Virus record (IMG/VR): IMGVR_UViG_3300048550_000505
Coordinates: 1 to 36,213 of that record
Reading direction: 5' to 3' (one strand)
From: a virus
DNA: 36,213 bases
A model generated the notes under the pieces. That model worked only from the letters and a program-made list of their open reading frames with translations, made no database searches and had not been told where the DNA came from. The position numbers were made by a program, and so were the translations under genes. Shown piece after piece: positions 30,246 to 36,213 of the stretch. Position 1 is the first letter of the stretch, and each line of letters opens with the position of its first letter.

Positions 30246-30378
30246 TATACAAAGGGCTGCAATGCTCCTTGAAGGAGCTAAAAAGATTAGAGCTGGGTCA
30301 AGCCGTCAGAGGTCTTCCGCTCGATCAGCACAAGCAAATTCATGGAAGAAAAAAGTTGACAATTCAATATCATGGTAA
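30199..30378 (+). CDS. Small protein, 59 residues, uncertain
   Basis: MLDRLYAAVRSATTADIQRA, AMLLEGAKKIRAGSSRQRSS, then a basic end. A helical first half and the codon pattern (many GCT, GCA, GAA codons) favour this frame over the one that runs into the next gene. It ends 25 bases before the second ribbon-helix-helix gene. It may start earlier, at 30169. Confidence 0.4.
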   Translation: MLDRLYAAVRSATTADIQRAAMLLEGAKKIRAGSSRQRSSARSAQANSWKKKVDNSISW

Positions 30379-30381
30379 TGT
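30373..30381 (+). promoter_or_regulatory. Extended -10 TGGTAATGT before the second RHH gene
   Basis: It resembles the early -10 elements TGGTAGAAT and TGGTACGAT. A TTGACA lies only 14 bases upstream, which is too close for a normal -35. Confidence 0.35.
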
Positions 30382-30403
30382 CAATCTATTGTTCCACTCG
30401 GTA

Positions 30404-30622
30404 ATGGCCAATAGGCACGGAGATCGTATTCGCTTCAGTGTACTGTTGGCGGAAGAGTACGCTCACCTATTGATTGAAGACGCAAATTTGCAGGGCCAGA
30501 AGCCGTCATCCCTCATAAGAGACCTTGTCTATCAATACATACAATCACAGCATTACAACGCTACGCTTGCCTCCACCGCTGACACTATTATTTCTGATAT
30601 TCAAAAACTAGAAACTCACTGA
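30404..30622 (+). CDS. Second ribbon-helix-helix protein
   Basis: From the ATG at 30404: MANRHGDRIRFSVLLAEEYA, HLLIEDANLQGQKPSSLIRD, LVYQYIQ and a helical tail, 72 residues. The strand RIRFSVLLAEE and two helices fit the RHH fold. The frame is open upstream to 30215, but a start directly before the strand is usual for this family. Its 3' end overlaps the converging minus-strand gene by 15 bases. Probable transcription regulator. Confidence 0.6.
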   Translation: MANRHGDRIRFSVLLAEEYAHLLIEDANLQGQKPSSLIRDLVYQYIQSQHYNATLASTADTIISDIQKLETH

Positions 30623-30838
30623 CTCAAACTGTGAAATCCGCTCCACAGCTTGCTTAAGTAACTTGCCCTGATGCCACTGTTGACGCGCCATAGCAACACA
30701 AAGCTGTGACAACACATCTATGTTCTCGCAGTCCTCAATCTCCCTAATACTGCGTTCGAGCGTCAATTCCTCTTCAAGACTCTGCTCAACGACCATCCAC
30801 TCCATTGATGGATCGTAAGACTCGCTTTTCGGAAGCAT
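30608..30838 (-). CDS. Small acidic protein with a strong ribosome site
   Basis: The 76-residue protein starts MLPKSESYDPSMEWMVVEQS. GGAGG stands six bases before the ATG at 30838 and decides this start over 30871. It is helical and acidic (LEEELTLERSIREIEDCENI). I recall similar small proteins from cyanophages but know no function. It ends the lysis-like unit. Confidence 0.6.
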   Translation of the reverse strand: MLPKSESYDPSMEWMVVEQSLEEELTLERSIREIEDCENIDVLSQLCVAMARQQWHQGKLLKQAVERISQFESVSF

Positions 30839-30983
30839 AAGGTTCCTCCGTCTTAAATCGTATGTAATCACCTATAGCGGGAAATAACCAGTCCTGCACT
30901 GGTAAACAAGCTTGCCAATTCACAGGTTGAACGCAGTTCATCACAACTGTCGTCCAGAACGCACTGATATAACCCCAGTTCAT
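30786..30983 (-). CDS. Small protein after the C39 peptidase
   Basis: A 65-residue protein: MNWGYISAFWTTVVMNCVQP, then VNWQACLPVQDWLFPAIGDY. It is rich in Trp and moderately hydrophobic, and starts with an ATGA overlap with the peptidase stop. It overlaps the next gene by 53 bases. It might support lysis, but no motif shows this. Confidence 0.5.
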   Translation of the reverse strand: MNWGYISAFWTTVVMNCVQPVNWQACLPVQDWLFPAIGDYIRFKTEEPYASEKRVLRSINGVDGR

Positions 30984-31699
30984 CGATCCACAAACACAGC
31001 CCAGCCGCTTGCTTCTCCTTCAATAGACCAACGCTGATAGAAGGCAGGCCGAGACATCCTGATCAACTCACCAGATTTTGTGGTGTCATGACCGCCATGA
31101 TCCATATCTGGCTTACCCATTGGATCCATGGCAATGAAATCATCCTTGTCATAGCCAATGATTACGCTCCAGTGGCCGCACCCTTCGCTGTTGCACACTG
31201 CTGGATTGCCTTTGGTTAGATCACCCTTATGCAACCAGCCAACCATGATTGGTCTGCCAGCATCGATCTCAATCTCAATGTCCTCAACCCTCGCATCTCT
31301 GCGAAACTCAGCATCCAAGCCAAGTGATCTCAACGCAGAGACTTGAGCATGAACTGCTGTCGTATCACCAAACTTTCGGCGTATATGCCGATAAGCATCT
31401 TGGCTTTTGATGCCATGGTGGAACGCCACAACCATTGCGGCTGCTGCATCAAAGCATTCCCGGTAGCCATAGCCGGTAAGGCTATCCATTTGGTTGTAAT
31501 ACGGGACGCCATACACCTCTTGGTGGATGCCACTGGTCTTCCACATCTCAAACCACTCAGCTTCGTCGTCAAGCAGATCTTGATCAATGGAACGTTCCAG
31601 CTCCGCAATTGCAGCTAACTGATGGGGATCGCCTTTTTTAAAGAACTGGAAAAACGGAAGGAGTGATAAGCCCACAACGATTACGACCCAAAACCACAT
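30980..31699 (-). CDS. Membrane-anchored C39-like cysteine peptidase, probable lysin
   Basis: The 239-residue protein has an N-terminal membrane segment (residues 2-20), then a papain-like C39 domain: GYGYRECFDAAAAMV (Cys82), SEGCGHWSVIIGYD (His176) and DFIAMDPMGKPDMD (Asp192). The segment FGDTTAVHAQVSALRSLGLD is one I recall from cyanophage putative endolysins. It probably cleaves the peptide part of the cell wall. The single membrane segment would act as a signal-anchor (SAR-like) or link to a holin. It is followed and preceded by small membrane protein genes. Confidence 0.75.
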   Translation of the reverse strand: MWFWVVIVVGLSLLPFFQFFKKGDPHQLAAIAELERSIDQDLLDDEAEWFEMWKTSGIHQEVYGVPYYNQMDSLTGYGYRECFDAAAAMVVAFHHGIKSQDAYRHIRRKFGDTTAVHAQVSALRSLGLDAEFRRDARVEDIEIEIDAGRPIMVGWLHKGDLTKGNPAVCNSEGCGHWSVIIGYDKDDFIAMDPMGKPDMDHGGHDTTKSGELIRMSRPAFYQRWSIEGEASGWAVFVDR

Positions 31700-31873
31700 T
31701 TACTTCTCAACGCGATCTCCAGGGAACAGTAAATCCTGGACATACTTACAAGCAACGTCATCAAGCTGGTTGTCAGTTTGCTCGCTGATCTTGATCAAAC
31801 AGTCAAGCAGCAGCTGCTTTACAGCCTTTGATTTGATGAAGCTAAACAGAATTGGCTTTAGGAGTAAAACCAT
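31700..31873 (-). CDS. Small protein before the lysin gene
   Basis: A 57-codon frame: MVLLLKPILFSFIKSKAVKQ, LLLDCLIKISEQTDNQLDDV, then ACKYVQDLLFPGDRVEK. It ends directly before the peptidase ATG (TAAATG). The N-terminal half is amphipathic; I recall related small proteins (FIKSKAVKQL, STDNxLDD) beside lysis genes in other phages. Its role is unknown. It is too short for the usual gene calls. Confidence 0.6.
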   Translation of the reverse strand: MVLLLKPILFSFIKSKAVKQLLLDCLIKISEQTDNQLDDVACKYVQDLLFPGDRVEK

Positions 31874-31897
31874 GACAGCACTGTGTGTGCCGGAAGT

Positions 31898-32152
31898 CTA
31901 AGTCCGATTTGCGTGGCCTTCCAGTCGCGCAACATTCTGCTCTAAGTCTGAGATTCGAGCGAATAGCTCCTGATCTCGAACCCTCAGATCAGCATGGAGT
32001 ACATCCATTCTTGACGCTAAATTATCGACAGCTGAAGTGAGCCGCACCAACGAATCCCTGCCGTCTTGGTTTTGGCGGTTTGCTCCCCGGACACCGCTAG
32101 CCGCTACGCCTATTGACGCACCAGCAACAGCAGCCCAGATTTCAACCACCAT
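31898..32152 (-). CDS. Small membrane protein with coiled coil
   Basis: The 84-residue protein has an N-terminal hydrophobic segment (EIWAAVAGASIGVAASGV) and a coiled-coil tail (LTSAVDNLASRMDVLHADLR, then FARISDLEQNVARLEGH). It could be a holin-associated or spanin-like protein in the lysis unit. It is divergent from the next gene with only 23 bases between start codons, so its promoter probably lies inside a gene. Confidence 0.6.
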   Translation of the reverse strand: MVVEIWAAVAGASIGVAASGVRGANRQNQDGRDSLVRLTSAVDNLASRMDVLHADLRVRDQELFARISDLEQNVARLEGHANRT

Positions 32153-32175
32153 TCGACCTCTAGCGTGAACTCATC

Positions 32176-32442
32176 ATGGCAGAAGAACAGGCAAAGCAAG
32201 AGCAAGAAAACGACAACTCACGTTTAGGTGATGTCATCAAGGTTGTCTTGCTTGCTTGGGCAATGGCAATCCTGACGGCAAATTACCTAGGCGTCTTCAA
32301 GCAATCCCTTGATCCCACCTACCCAGCTTCCATTCTTTCTGGTACGGCTGCGTCATTTGGCTTAGCTGTTGGCGGCAACAAAAAAGCTAAAAAAGAAGAG
32401 CCTACAATTAAGGAACAGACCTCTACGTCCAAACCCAAATGA
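32176..32442 (+). CDS. Small membrane protein, holin candidate
   Basis: An 88-residue protein with a charged N-terminus, one clear membrane segment (VIKVVLLAWAMAILTANYLG), a second weak one (ASILSGTAASFGLAVGG) and a Lys-rich end (KKAKKEE). This is a common holin layout, but it is the first gene of the exported-protein operon and not of the lysin unit. Its stop overlaps the next ATG (ATGA). Confidence 0.55.
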   Translation: MAEEQAKQEQENDNSRLGDVIKVVLLAWAMAILTANYLGVFKQSLDPTYPASILSGTAASFGLAVGGNKKAKKEEPTIKEQTSTSKPK

Positions 32443-32930
32443 GACGTTTTCTCTTTGTATCGTGCCTAACATTTTTTGCGGTAAGTCCTGCCTCGGCAGA
32501 CATTACGCACAAAATTCAATCATCAATCTCGCTAACTGTTGATGGAGCGGCATCGCAAGCGACCAGACTCGGCTCTACTTTGGCTGTATCTGGGTCTAAC
32601 GTCACTTTGGGTACTGCTCCATCTTTGGGGACACTTACTCCAGGGTCCGCTGTTGGTTACACTCCTGGCTCTTATTCTGTTACTACTTCTGGTGACGCTT
32701 TTTCATATTCAGAGTCGTTTATAGAAGGTGATGCCACACCATCCGCAACAACCGTAACTTCAGGTGTGGTTGGATCGTTGCCAATGTTGGGAAACACTTT
32801 GACCCAATCAGGCGGTGTTGCTGGTTTACTGGCTGGCACGATTGCCACTGATGGCGCAATGTCGATTACTGCTGGTGGTGCTGGAACTTCTGCCATTGGT
32901 CAAGTAATTCAAGAGCTAACTATCCGATGA
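32439..32930 (+). CDS. Exported protein 1 of the envelope cassette
   Basis: The 163-residue protein has a signal peptide (MRRFLFVSCLTFFAVSPASA, cleavage after about residue 20), then a Ser/Thr/Gly-rich beta sequence (QSSISLTVDGAASQATRLGS, SYSVTTSGDAFSYSESF). No catalytic motif. It probably ends up in the periplasm or outer membrane. It is coupled by ATGA overlaps to genes on both sides. I recall similar proteins from marine cyanophages, of unknown role. Confidence 0.7.
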   Translation: MRRFLFVSCLTFFAVSPASADITHKIQSSISLTVDGAASQATRLGSTLAVSGSNVTLGTAPSLGTLTPGSAVGYTPGSYSVTTSGDAFSYSESFIEGDATPSATTVTSGVVGSLPMLGNTLTQSGGVAGLLAGTIATDGAMSITAGGAGTSAIGQVIQELTIR

Positions 32931-33349
32931 GGATCTTGCTGCTGTTGCTTTTGGCTGCTCCAGCTGCAGCAATTCCTGTAGTGCCAAATTTTCAGCAAGG
33001 TGTTTTGTCTTCCACGACACGCACCAAGACAAAAGTAACTGAAGTCATCAACTCTTATGAGTACAGGACAGGTTATGAGCTAAGCGTTTCTGGAACAAAT
33101 ATCGCTCCAGTAAACGGGGCGATTGCTCCAGCTAGCCTGACAACAACGATCAATACATTAAATGGTGTTTCTAGTCGCTGGACTGGCCTTGACCCTGCTA
33201 GCAAACCTGTCTGGAACATCGTCAACCAAGGTGCATCGTTTCAGTTTGTTGAAACGCTCCAAGGGCCAGGGCTTACAAACCACACCCTGATCAACAGAGA
33301 AACAGACATTGAATCTTTAACCGAGACGACTAGCACCTTCAGCCAATGA
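32927..33349 (+). CDS. Exported protein 2 of the envelope cassette
   Basis: A 140-residue protein with a signal peptide (MRILLLLLLAAPAAAIP) and a beta-rich body (TRTKTKVTEVINSYEYRTGY, PVWNIVNQGASFQFVETLQG). The Thr-rich end (TDIESLTETTSTFSQ) is a pattern I recall from cyanophage proteins found next to exported proteins 1 and 3. Overlaps both neighbours by ATGA. Confidence 0.7.
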   Translation: MRILLLLLLAAPAAAIPVVPNFQQGVLSSTTRTKTKVTEVINSYEYRTGYELSVSGTNIAPVNGAIAPASLTTTINTLNGVSSRWTGLDPASKPVWNIVNQGASFQFVETLQGPGLTNHTLINRETDIESLTETTSTFSQ

Positions 33350-34080
33350 AGCGAGTTATCGCAACGCTTCTGCTGCTAACCGCTCCAGCACAAGCACAGG
33401 TCTCAAGCACTGCCGCTCCAGTAGCAAACAGCTCAGGATCGGTTACAAATCAAGCTGTCCAGGTAGTACCCTCAAAACAATTCACTAACACCTACGGCGG
33501 TGGGATTAGCTGCCAAGGTGCAACGCTAAACATCAACCCTTTTATCAGTACGACAACAGGTTGGGCACAACCGTACGAAAGCCACTACAACGAACCTGTA
33601 TATGACACGATCGATGTTATTGGCGCGTTTGATTCAGAAGGCAATTCCATCCCAGACGGAAGACCAGATAATCCGGGCGATGTCCTTTTTTACAAACCGG
33701 TCAGAACAGGGCAAAAAACCAACCTATCGATTAACGGCGGCATCACTGCCACAATTTCGATACCGCTGGATCGTCATCACGTACGAACCTGTCGCAAAGC
33801 TGCCGAAAAATCCGTGGCACTTCTAGACGCAACCCTTGCTGACAAGCGGCTGAATTACGAAATAGCTAGGTTGCGAAACTGCGCTGACCTGATGAAGGAA
33901 GGCGTGATTTTTCACCCTTCCAGTCCATACGCGTCAATATGTGCTGATGTCGTCCTAGTTAATCCGCCAGGTGTCTTGCCGCCCCACACACATTCAATTC
34001 CTACTTCTTTAAGTACCGCTGGAAACGCCGACGCTGCCAAGCTGACTCAACAACAGCCTTCTTCCCCAGCTTCTCCTTGA
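33346..34080 (+). CDS. Exported protein 3 of the envelope cassette
   Basis: The 244-residue protein has a signal peptide (MKRVIATLLLLTAPAQAQ) and a mature part with VVPSKQFTNTYGGGISCQGA and a three-cysteine region (DRHHVRTCRKAAEKS, RLRNCADLMKE, YASICADVVLV). Cysteines suggest disulfides in the periplasm. The end is Pro/Ser/Thr-rich. Its last 80 bases overlap the converging minus-strand gene. With the two previous genes it forms a tightly coupled exported set. Confidence 0.7.
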   Translation: MKRVIATLLLLTAPAQAQVSSTAAPVANSSGSVTNQAVQVVPSKQFTNTYGGGISCQGATLNINPFISTTTGWAQPYESHYNEPVYDTIDVIGAFDSEGNSIPDGRPDNPGDVLFYKPVRTGQKTNLSINGGITATISIPLDRHHVRTCRKAAEKSVALLDATLADKRLNYEIARLRNCADLMKEGVIFHPSSPYASICADVVLVNPPGVLPPHTHSIPTSLSTAGNADAAKLTQQQPSSPASP

Positions 34081-34678
34081 TCTTTTTGATCGTCTTTTTA
34101 ACTAGAGGCTTGATCACCTTTAGCAAAATATCGCCTAATGGCTTGGCTAAGACTGCCGCTGTCGTCGCAACAACCGCAATCGACGCAGTCGTAACCACAA
34201 CAGGTGAACCAGGCAGATGGTTGCCGAGAATCGCTGGTATGTCCAACGACTTGAACTGGGTTTTGCATTCTCCATCGACTCGCTTGTAACCAGTGATGAC
34301 AGCAGTCTGAAGCTTATTTTTAGCTCCTATAGGTATTGCGTCTGGTGGCGGACATGGCAACTCTGTGTCTACATTTGGAATGCCGGTTGGATTGGACGCC
34401 TCCGGTGAAGGGGACTTAGCCGGTTGTTGGGAGGCAGCCGGTTTTTCTTTTGGTGCCTCAATTACTGGCGGCTTAGCTGATCCATAAGTCAACGTTCCAG
34501 GTGTAATGTCCATCGCGTCATACGACGGCATCGTTCCACCCGGTATATCAGCGACCGGGAAACCCAGCATTAATGTGATTGGTGGCTCTTGCGGAATGCT
34601 TTGCGGCGGAATACCTTTCCAAGTTGGTATTTCTGGGACGTACACACGCCCCACACCAATATCAGGTATTTCAGGCAC
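34001..34678 (-). CDS. Pro-rich membrane protein of the envelope cassette
   Basis: The 225-residue product starts at a GTG. The first 140 residues are Pro-rich (PDIGVGRVYVPEIPTWKGIP, KPPVIEAPKEKPAASQQ) with a CPPPDAIPIG and a TGYKRVDGECKTQF segment. A hydrophobic segment follows (VVVTTASIAVVATTAAVLA) and a very basic end (KTIKKIKEKLGKK). I recall such proteins from marine cyanophages next to exported genes. It could span the inner membrane with the Pro-rich arm outside. It overlaps exported protein 3 at the 3' ends. Confidence 0.65.
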   Translation of the reverse strand: MPEIPDIGVGRVYVPEIPTWKGIPPQSIPQEPPITLMLGFPVADIPGGTMPSYDAMDITPGTLTYGSAKPPVIEAPKEKPAASQQPAKSPSPEASNPTGIPNVDTELPCPPPDAIPIGAKNKLQTAVITGYKRVDGECKTQFKSLDIPAILGNHLPGSPVVVTTASIAVVATTAAVLAKPLGDILLKVIKPLVKKTIKKIKEKLGKKAVVESAWQRRRFQRYLKK

Positions 34679-34682
34679 CGAA

Positions 34683-34919
34683 TCAGAACGGCAACTTAGG
34701 CGTTTCGATTGCTGGCCCTGTAGCTGATGGCAGCTCAGGCATCACGTCATCAACTGCTGGAACCATGTCAGTCACTAGCTTTGTCAGTTCTAGTTTTAAT
34801 TCACTCATGTAATACTTCGTCAGCGATGGGATGCGCGTGTAAAGCGTCACCGTTCCAATCACCATGCCTGCTGACATCGTGAATGCTGCGACCGACATTA
34901 CGTTGAAGACTTTTTGCAT
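34683..34919 (-). CDS. Small single-span membrane protein
   Basis: The 78-residue protein has one membrane segment (MSVAAFTMSAGMVIGTVTLY, about 8-27), a helix and a Pro-rich end (LPSATGPAIETPKLPF). I recall its start (QKVFNVMS) from cyanophage proteins that neighbour Pro-rich membrane proteins. It ends 5 bases before the next gene, so the two are one unit. Confidence 0.65.
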   Translation of the reverse strand: MQKVFNVMSVAAFTMSAGMVIGTVTLYTRIPSLTKYYMSELKLELTKLVTDMVPAVDDVMPELPSATGPAIETPKLPF

Positions 34920-34930
34920 GATCAGATTGC

Positions 34931-34971
34931 AAAGAAAAAACCTCCCCTGCTGTGTGAGACCAGGGAAGGTT
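34931..34971 (-). terminator. Terminator after the beta-barrel gene
   Basis: On the minus strand AACCT-CCCTG and CAGGG-AGGTT pair (one mismatch) around an 11-base loop, followed by a run of six T, C and more T. It closes the gene at 34996 and isolates it from the next unit. Confidence 0.8.
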
Positions 34972-34995
34972 GCAGTTGCTCTGTTAAAGACTAGC

Positions 34996-35361
34996 TCAGA
35001 AGCCGTACTTCAGACCAAGCTTTGATCCCCAGCTGAAGTCGTCGCCAGTTACGCCGCTGAGTTCTCCATAAACGGAAACGCTTTCAGCAACCTGGACTGA
35101 GCCCCCGAATTTACCGGCAAACTCAACCTCGTTCTCGGCACCGTTTGGCATCAAGATGGCAGGACCGCCCTGAACAAACCAGGAATAAGCGCCTTCACCG
35201 CCTTCGTAGCCAACATCAAGGTTTAGCGAACCACCTAGGTAATCATCGCCAACAGTTGCACCGTTGAACTCAGGATTTAGATAAGGCCCAGCGAGGGCAG
35301 ACGCTGGTGCCAATGCAACTGCCGTAGCGGCTGCACCAATCGCAATCAAAGATTTGATCAT
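34996..35361 (-). CDS. Exported, outer-membrane-like beta protein
   Basis: From the ATG at 35361 the product has 121 residues: signal peptide MIKSLIAIGAAATAVALAPA (cleaved after SALA), then alternating strands (GGSLNLDVGYEGGEGAYSWF, GSVQVAESVSVYGELSGVTG) ending SKLGLKYGF with a C-terminal Phe as in outer-membrane barrels. The size suggests a small barrel or an oligomer. I recall similar proteins from marine cyanophages. The frame opens at 35394, but the ATG before MIKS gives a proper signal. A 12-base palindrome lies in its leader. Confidence 0.7.
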   Translation of the reverse strand: MIKSLIAIGAAATAVALAPASALAGPYLNPEFNGATVGDDYLGGSLNLDVGYEGGEGAYSWFVQGGPAILMPNGAENEVEFAGKFGGSVQVAESVSVYGELSGVTGDDFSWGSKLGLKYGF

Positions 35362-35371
35362 TTTTGGAAGT

Positions 35372-35383
35372 GAAAACGTTTTC
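35372..35383. promoter_or_regulatory. 12-base palindrome GAAAACGTTTTC
   Basis: A perfect palindrome 11 bases before the ATG of the beta-barrel gene. It could be an operator or, in RNA, a start-blocking hairpin. Confidence 0.4.
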
Positions 35384-35452
35384 CGTAGGTACATTAGCTG
35401 GCCCAGTCAATGGACGATTTTTGCTTTGACCTGATAAACCATCTTTCGGCAC

Positions 35453-35791
35453 TCAAGCAAACACCCGGTATGGATTTTCTGGTGCTACCTCAAAGGCTTC
35501 CCAACCATCAGGCAAATCGCCTACATAATTGACGTGAAAGCCGTCAAGTGGTGTTGGAGCGACAGTTTCATTGCCTTCTTCGTCCCACTCACCACCTACT
35601 GAAATGGCACCAATGACATCAATGGCGTGGGAATGGGTGTAAGCCTGTAGCTGTTCTGTTTCGTTGCCTTCTTCATCAATGATGGTAGTGATGAAGCCAG
35701 CAGTACGAGCGGCTGTAAGCCAAGCTGCTTCATCAGCAAACCGGAAGAATGGTCCAGGTGTTGGTGGGGATTCGATTAGTTCTTCAGTCAT
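35453..35791 (-). CDS. Small acidic protein after the fibre gene
   Basis: The 112-residue acidic protein (PGPFFRFADEAAWLTAARTA, IIDEEGNETEQLQAYTHSHA, WDEEGNETVAPTPLDGFHVN) carries a DEEGNET segment twice. It starts with an ATGA overlap with the fibre gene, so it may be a fibre chaperone or a tail component. I recall proteins like it behind fibre genes, without known role. Confidence 0.6.
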   Translation of the reverse strand: MTEELIESPPTPGPFFRFADEAAWLTAARTAGFITTIIDEEGNETEQLQAYTHSHAIDVIGAISVGGEWDEEGNETVAPTPLDGFHVNYVGDLPDGWEAFEVAPENPYRVFA

Positions 35792-36213
35792 TTTACTAGG
35801 TCGATTAATTCCTGATCAGCCTTGCGAGTTGGGAAGTACGCAAGGCGGGAGATGTGACCGTTAATCAAGTTGCCTCCATCATGAGACCGGCCAAAGTCAA
35901 GCCTACTAATGACTGATGGAATATTTGGAGTGTTTGATGTAACTACAGCAGCCCCATCAAGAGAACCCGCAGACCCCGTGGATTTATAACCACCAATAGT
36001 TTTAAGTCCACTGCTTACAAAATTCCCAAGAATTGCTCTTTGATGAGAGCCATTAGCCACCACATCAAAGTTAAACTGATTGCTTCCAGTAGAGCCAGCA
36101 AGAGTAATTCGATTGTTATAGGTATTGTCACTAAAAGCAAGCGGTACTAGAGCTTTTCCAGTAACTGGATGTGGATAATTCTTAGCCTCAATAAATAGCG
36201 TCCCTTCACTTTG
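35788..36213 (-). CDS. Tail fibre C-terminal part, cut by the right edge
   Basis: The frame is open from 36213 to the stop at 35788 (141 codons plus stop). It reads QSEGTLFIEAKNYPHPVTGK, RITLAGSTGSNQFNFDV and NGHISRLAYFPTRKADQELI, the pattern of concanavalin/LamG-like domains that end many phage fibres. No start is in the window. If the ends are joined, it continues the fibre that is cut at position 1 in the same frame, giving a protein of about 412 residues. The domain probably binds a surface glycan. Confidence 0.75.
   Translation of the reverse strand, partial: QSEGTLFIEAKNYPHPVTGKALVPLAFSDNTYNNRITLAGSTGSNQFNFDVVANGSHQRAILGNFVSSGLKTIGGYKSTGSAGSLDGAAVVTSNTPNIPSVISRLDFGRSHDGGNLINGHISRLAYFPTRKADQELIDLVK

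Noticed and set aside
30356-30381. TTGACA plus TAATGT as a normal sigma-70 promoter
   Set aside because: The spacer is only 14 bases, too short; kept only as an extended -10 candidate.
1-36213. Integrase, attachment site, lysogeny repressor or tRNA genes
   Set aside because: No recombinase motif, no CI-like gene and no cloverleaf-like sequence was seen on either strand; the RHH and HTH genes alone do not show lysogeny. A tRNA scan was not run.
1-36213. Terminal direct repeat
   Set aside because: The first and last tens of bases share no visible repeat, so circularity rests on the in-frame join only.

Overview
The window reads as a nearly complete, probably complete but circularly permuted, genome of a lambda-like tailed phage (siphovirus) of a marine picocyanobacterium (Synechococcus or Prochlorococcus). 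Evidence: a full head and tail morphogenesis module in lambda order, a tail fibre starting MATHDYVIANQSGS, and envelope-protein genes of kinds I recall from marine cyanophages. No integrase, excisionase, CI-like repressor, tRNA, transposase or photosynthesis gene was seen, so a lytic life style is inferred.

Layout. (1) 1-20210, minus strand: late operon read right to left. Order: large terminase, four small basic proteins, portal, scaffold, major capsid protein, head-tail connectors, tail terminator, tail tube, gpG/gpT frameshift pair, tape measure, gpM, gpL, gpK split into JAMM and NlpC/P60 proteins, gpI, gpJ split into hub and FN3 proteins, and a fibre cut by the left edge. One plus-strand gene (zinc ribbon plus HTH) sits downstream of the terminase. 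(2) 20308-24485, plus strand: a small-terminase-like gene, then a row of small, mostly unknown genes with two internal terminators, three early promoters, a TGTGSCACA operator-like palindrome, a structured leader and repeated A/C-rich leaders without Shine-Dalgarno sites. (3) 24482-26911, minus: RecB-like exonuclease and a probable ssDNA-binding protein. (4) 27066-30622, plus: primase-helicase whose 3' end carries seven TGTCCCA iterons (candidate origin), then small genes including two ribbon-helix-helix regulators. (5) 30608-32152, minus: lysis-like cluster with a membrane-anchored C39 peptidase. (6) 32176-35361: envelope cassette of three signal-peptide proteins, a Pro-rich membrane protein, two small membrane proteins and a beta-barrel-like protein. 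(7) 35453-36213, minus: a small gene and the C-terminal part of a fibre cut by the right edge.

The two edge-cut fibre pieces are in the same strand and frame when the ends are joined (position 1 to 36213), which supports a circular map with the cut inside one fibre gene.

How it works together: early plus-strand promoters drive small, possibly host-directed proteins; the primase-helicase probably starts replication at the iterons and relies on the host polymerase; the exonuclease and ssDNA-binding protein form a recombination or host-DNA degradation pair; the minus-strand operon builds the particle; the C39 peptidase cluster lyses the cell. All functions are read from sequence motifs and remembered family features; no database search was run.
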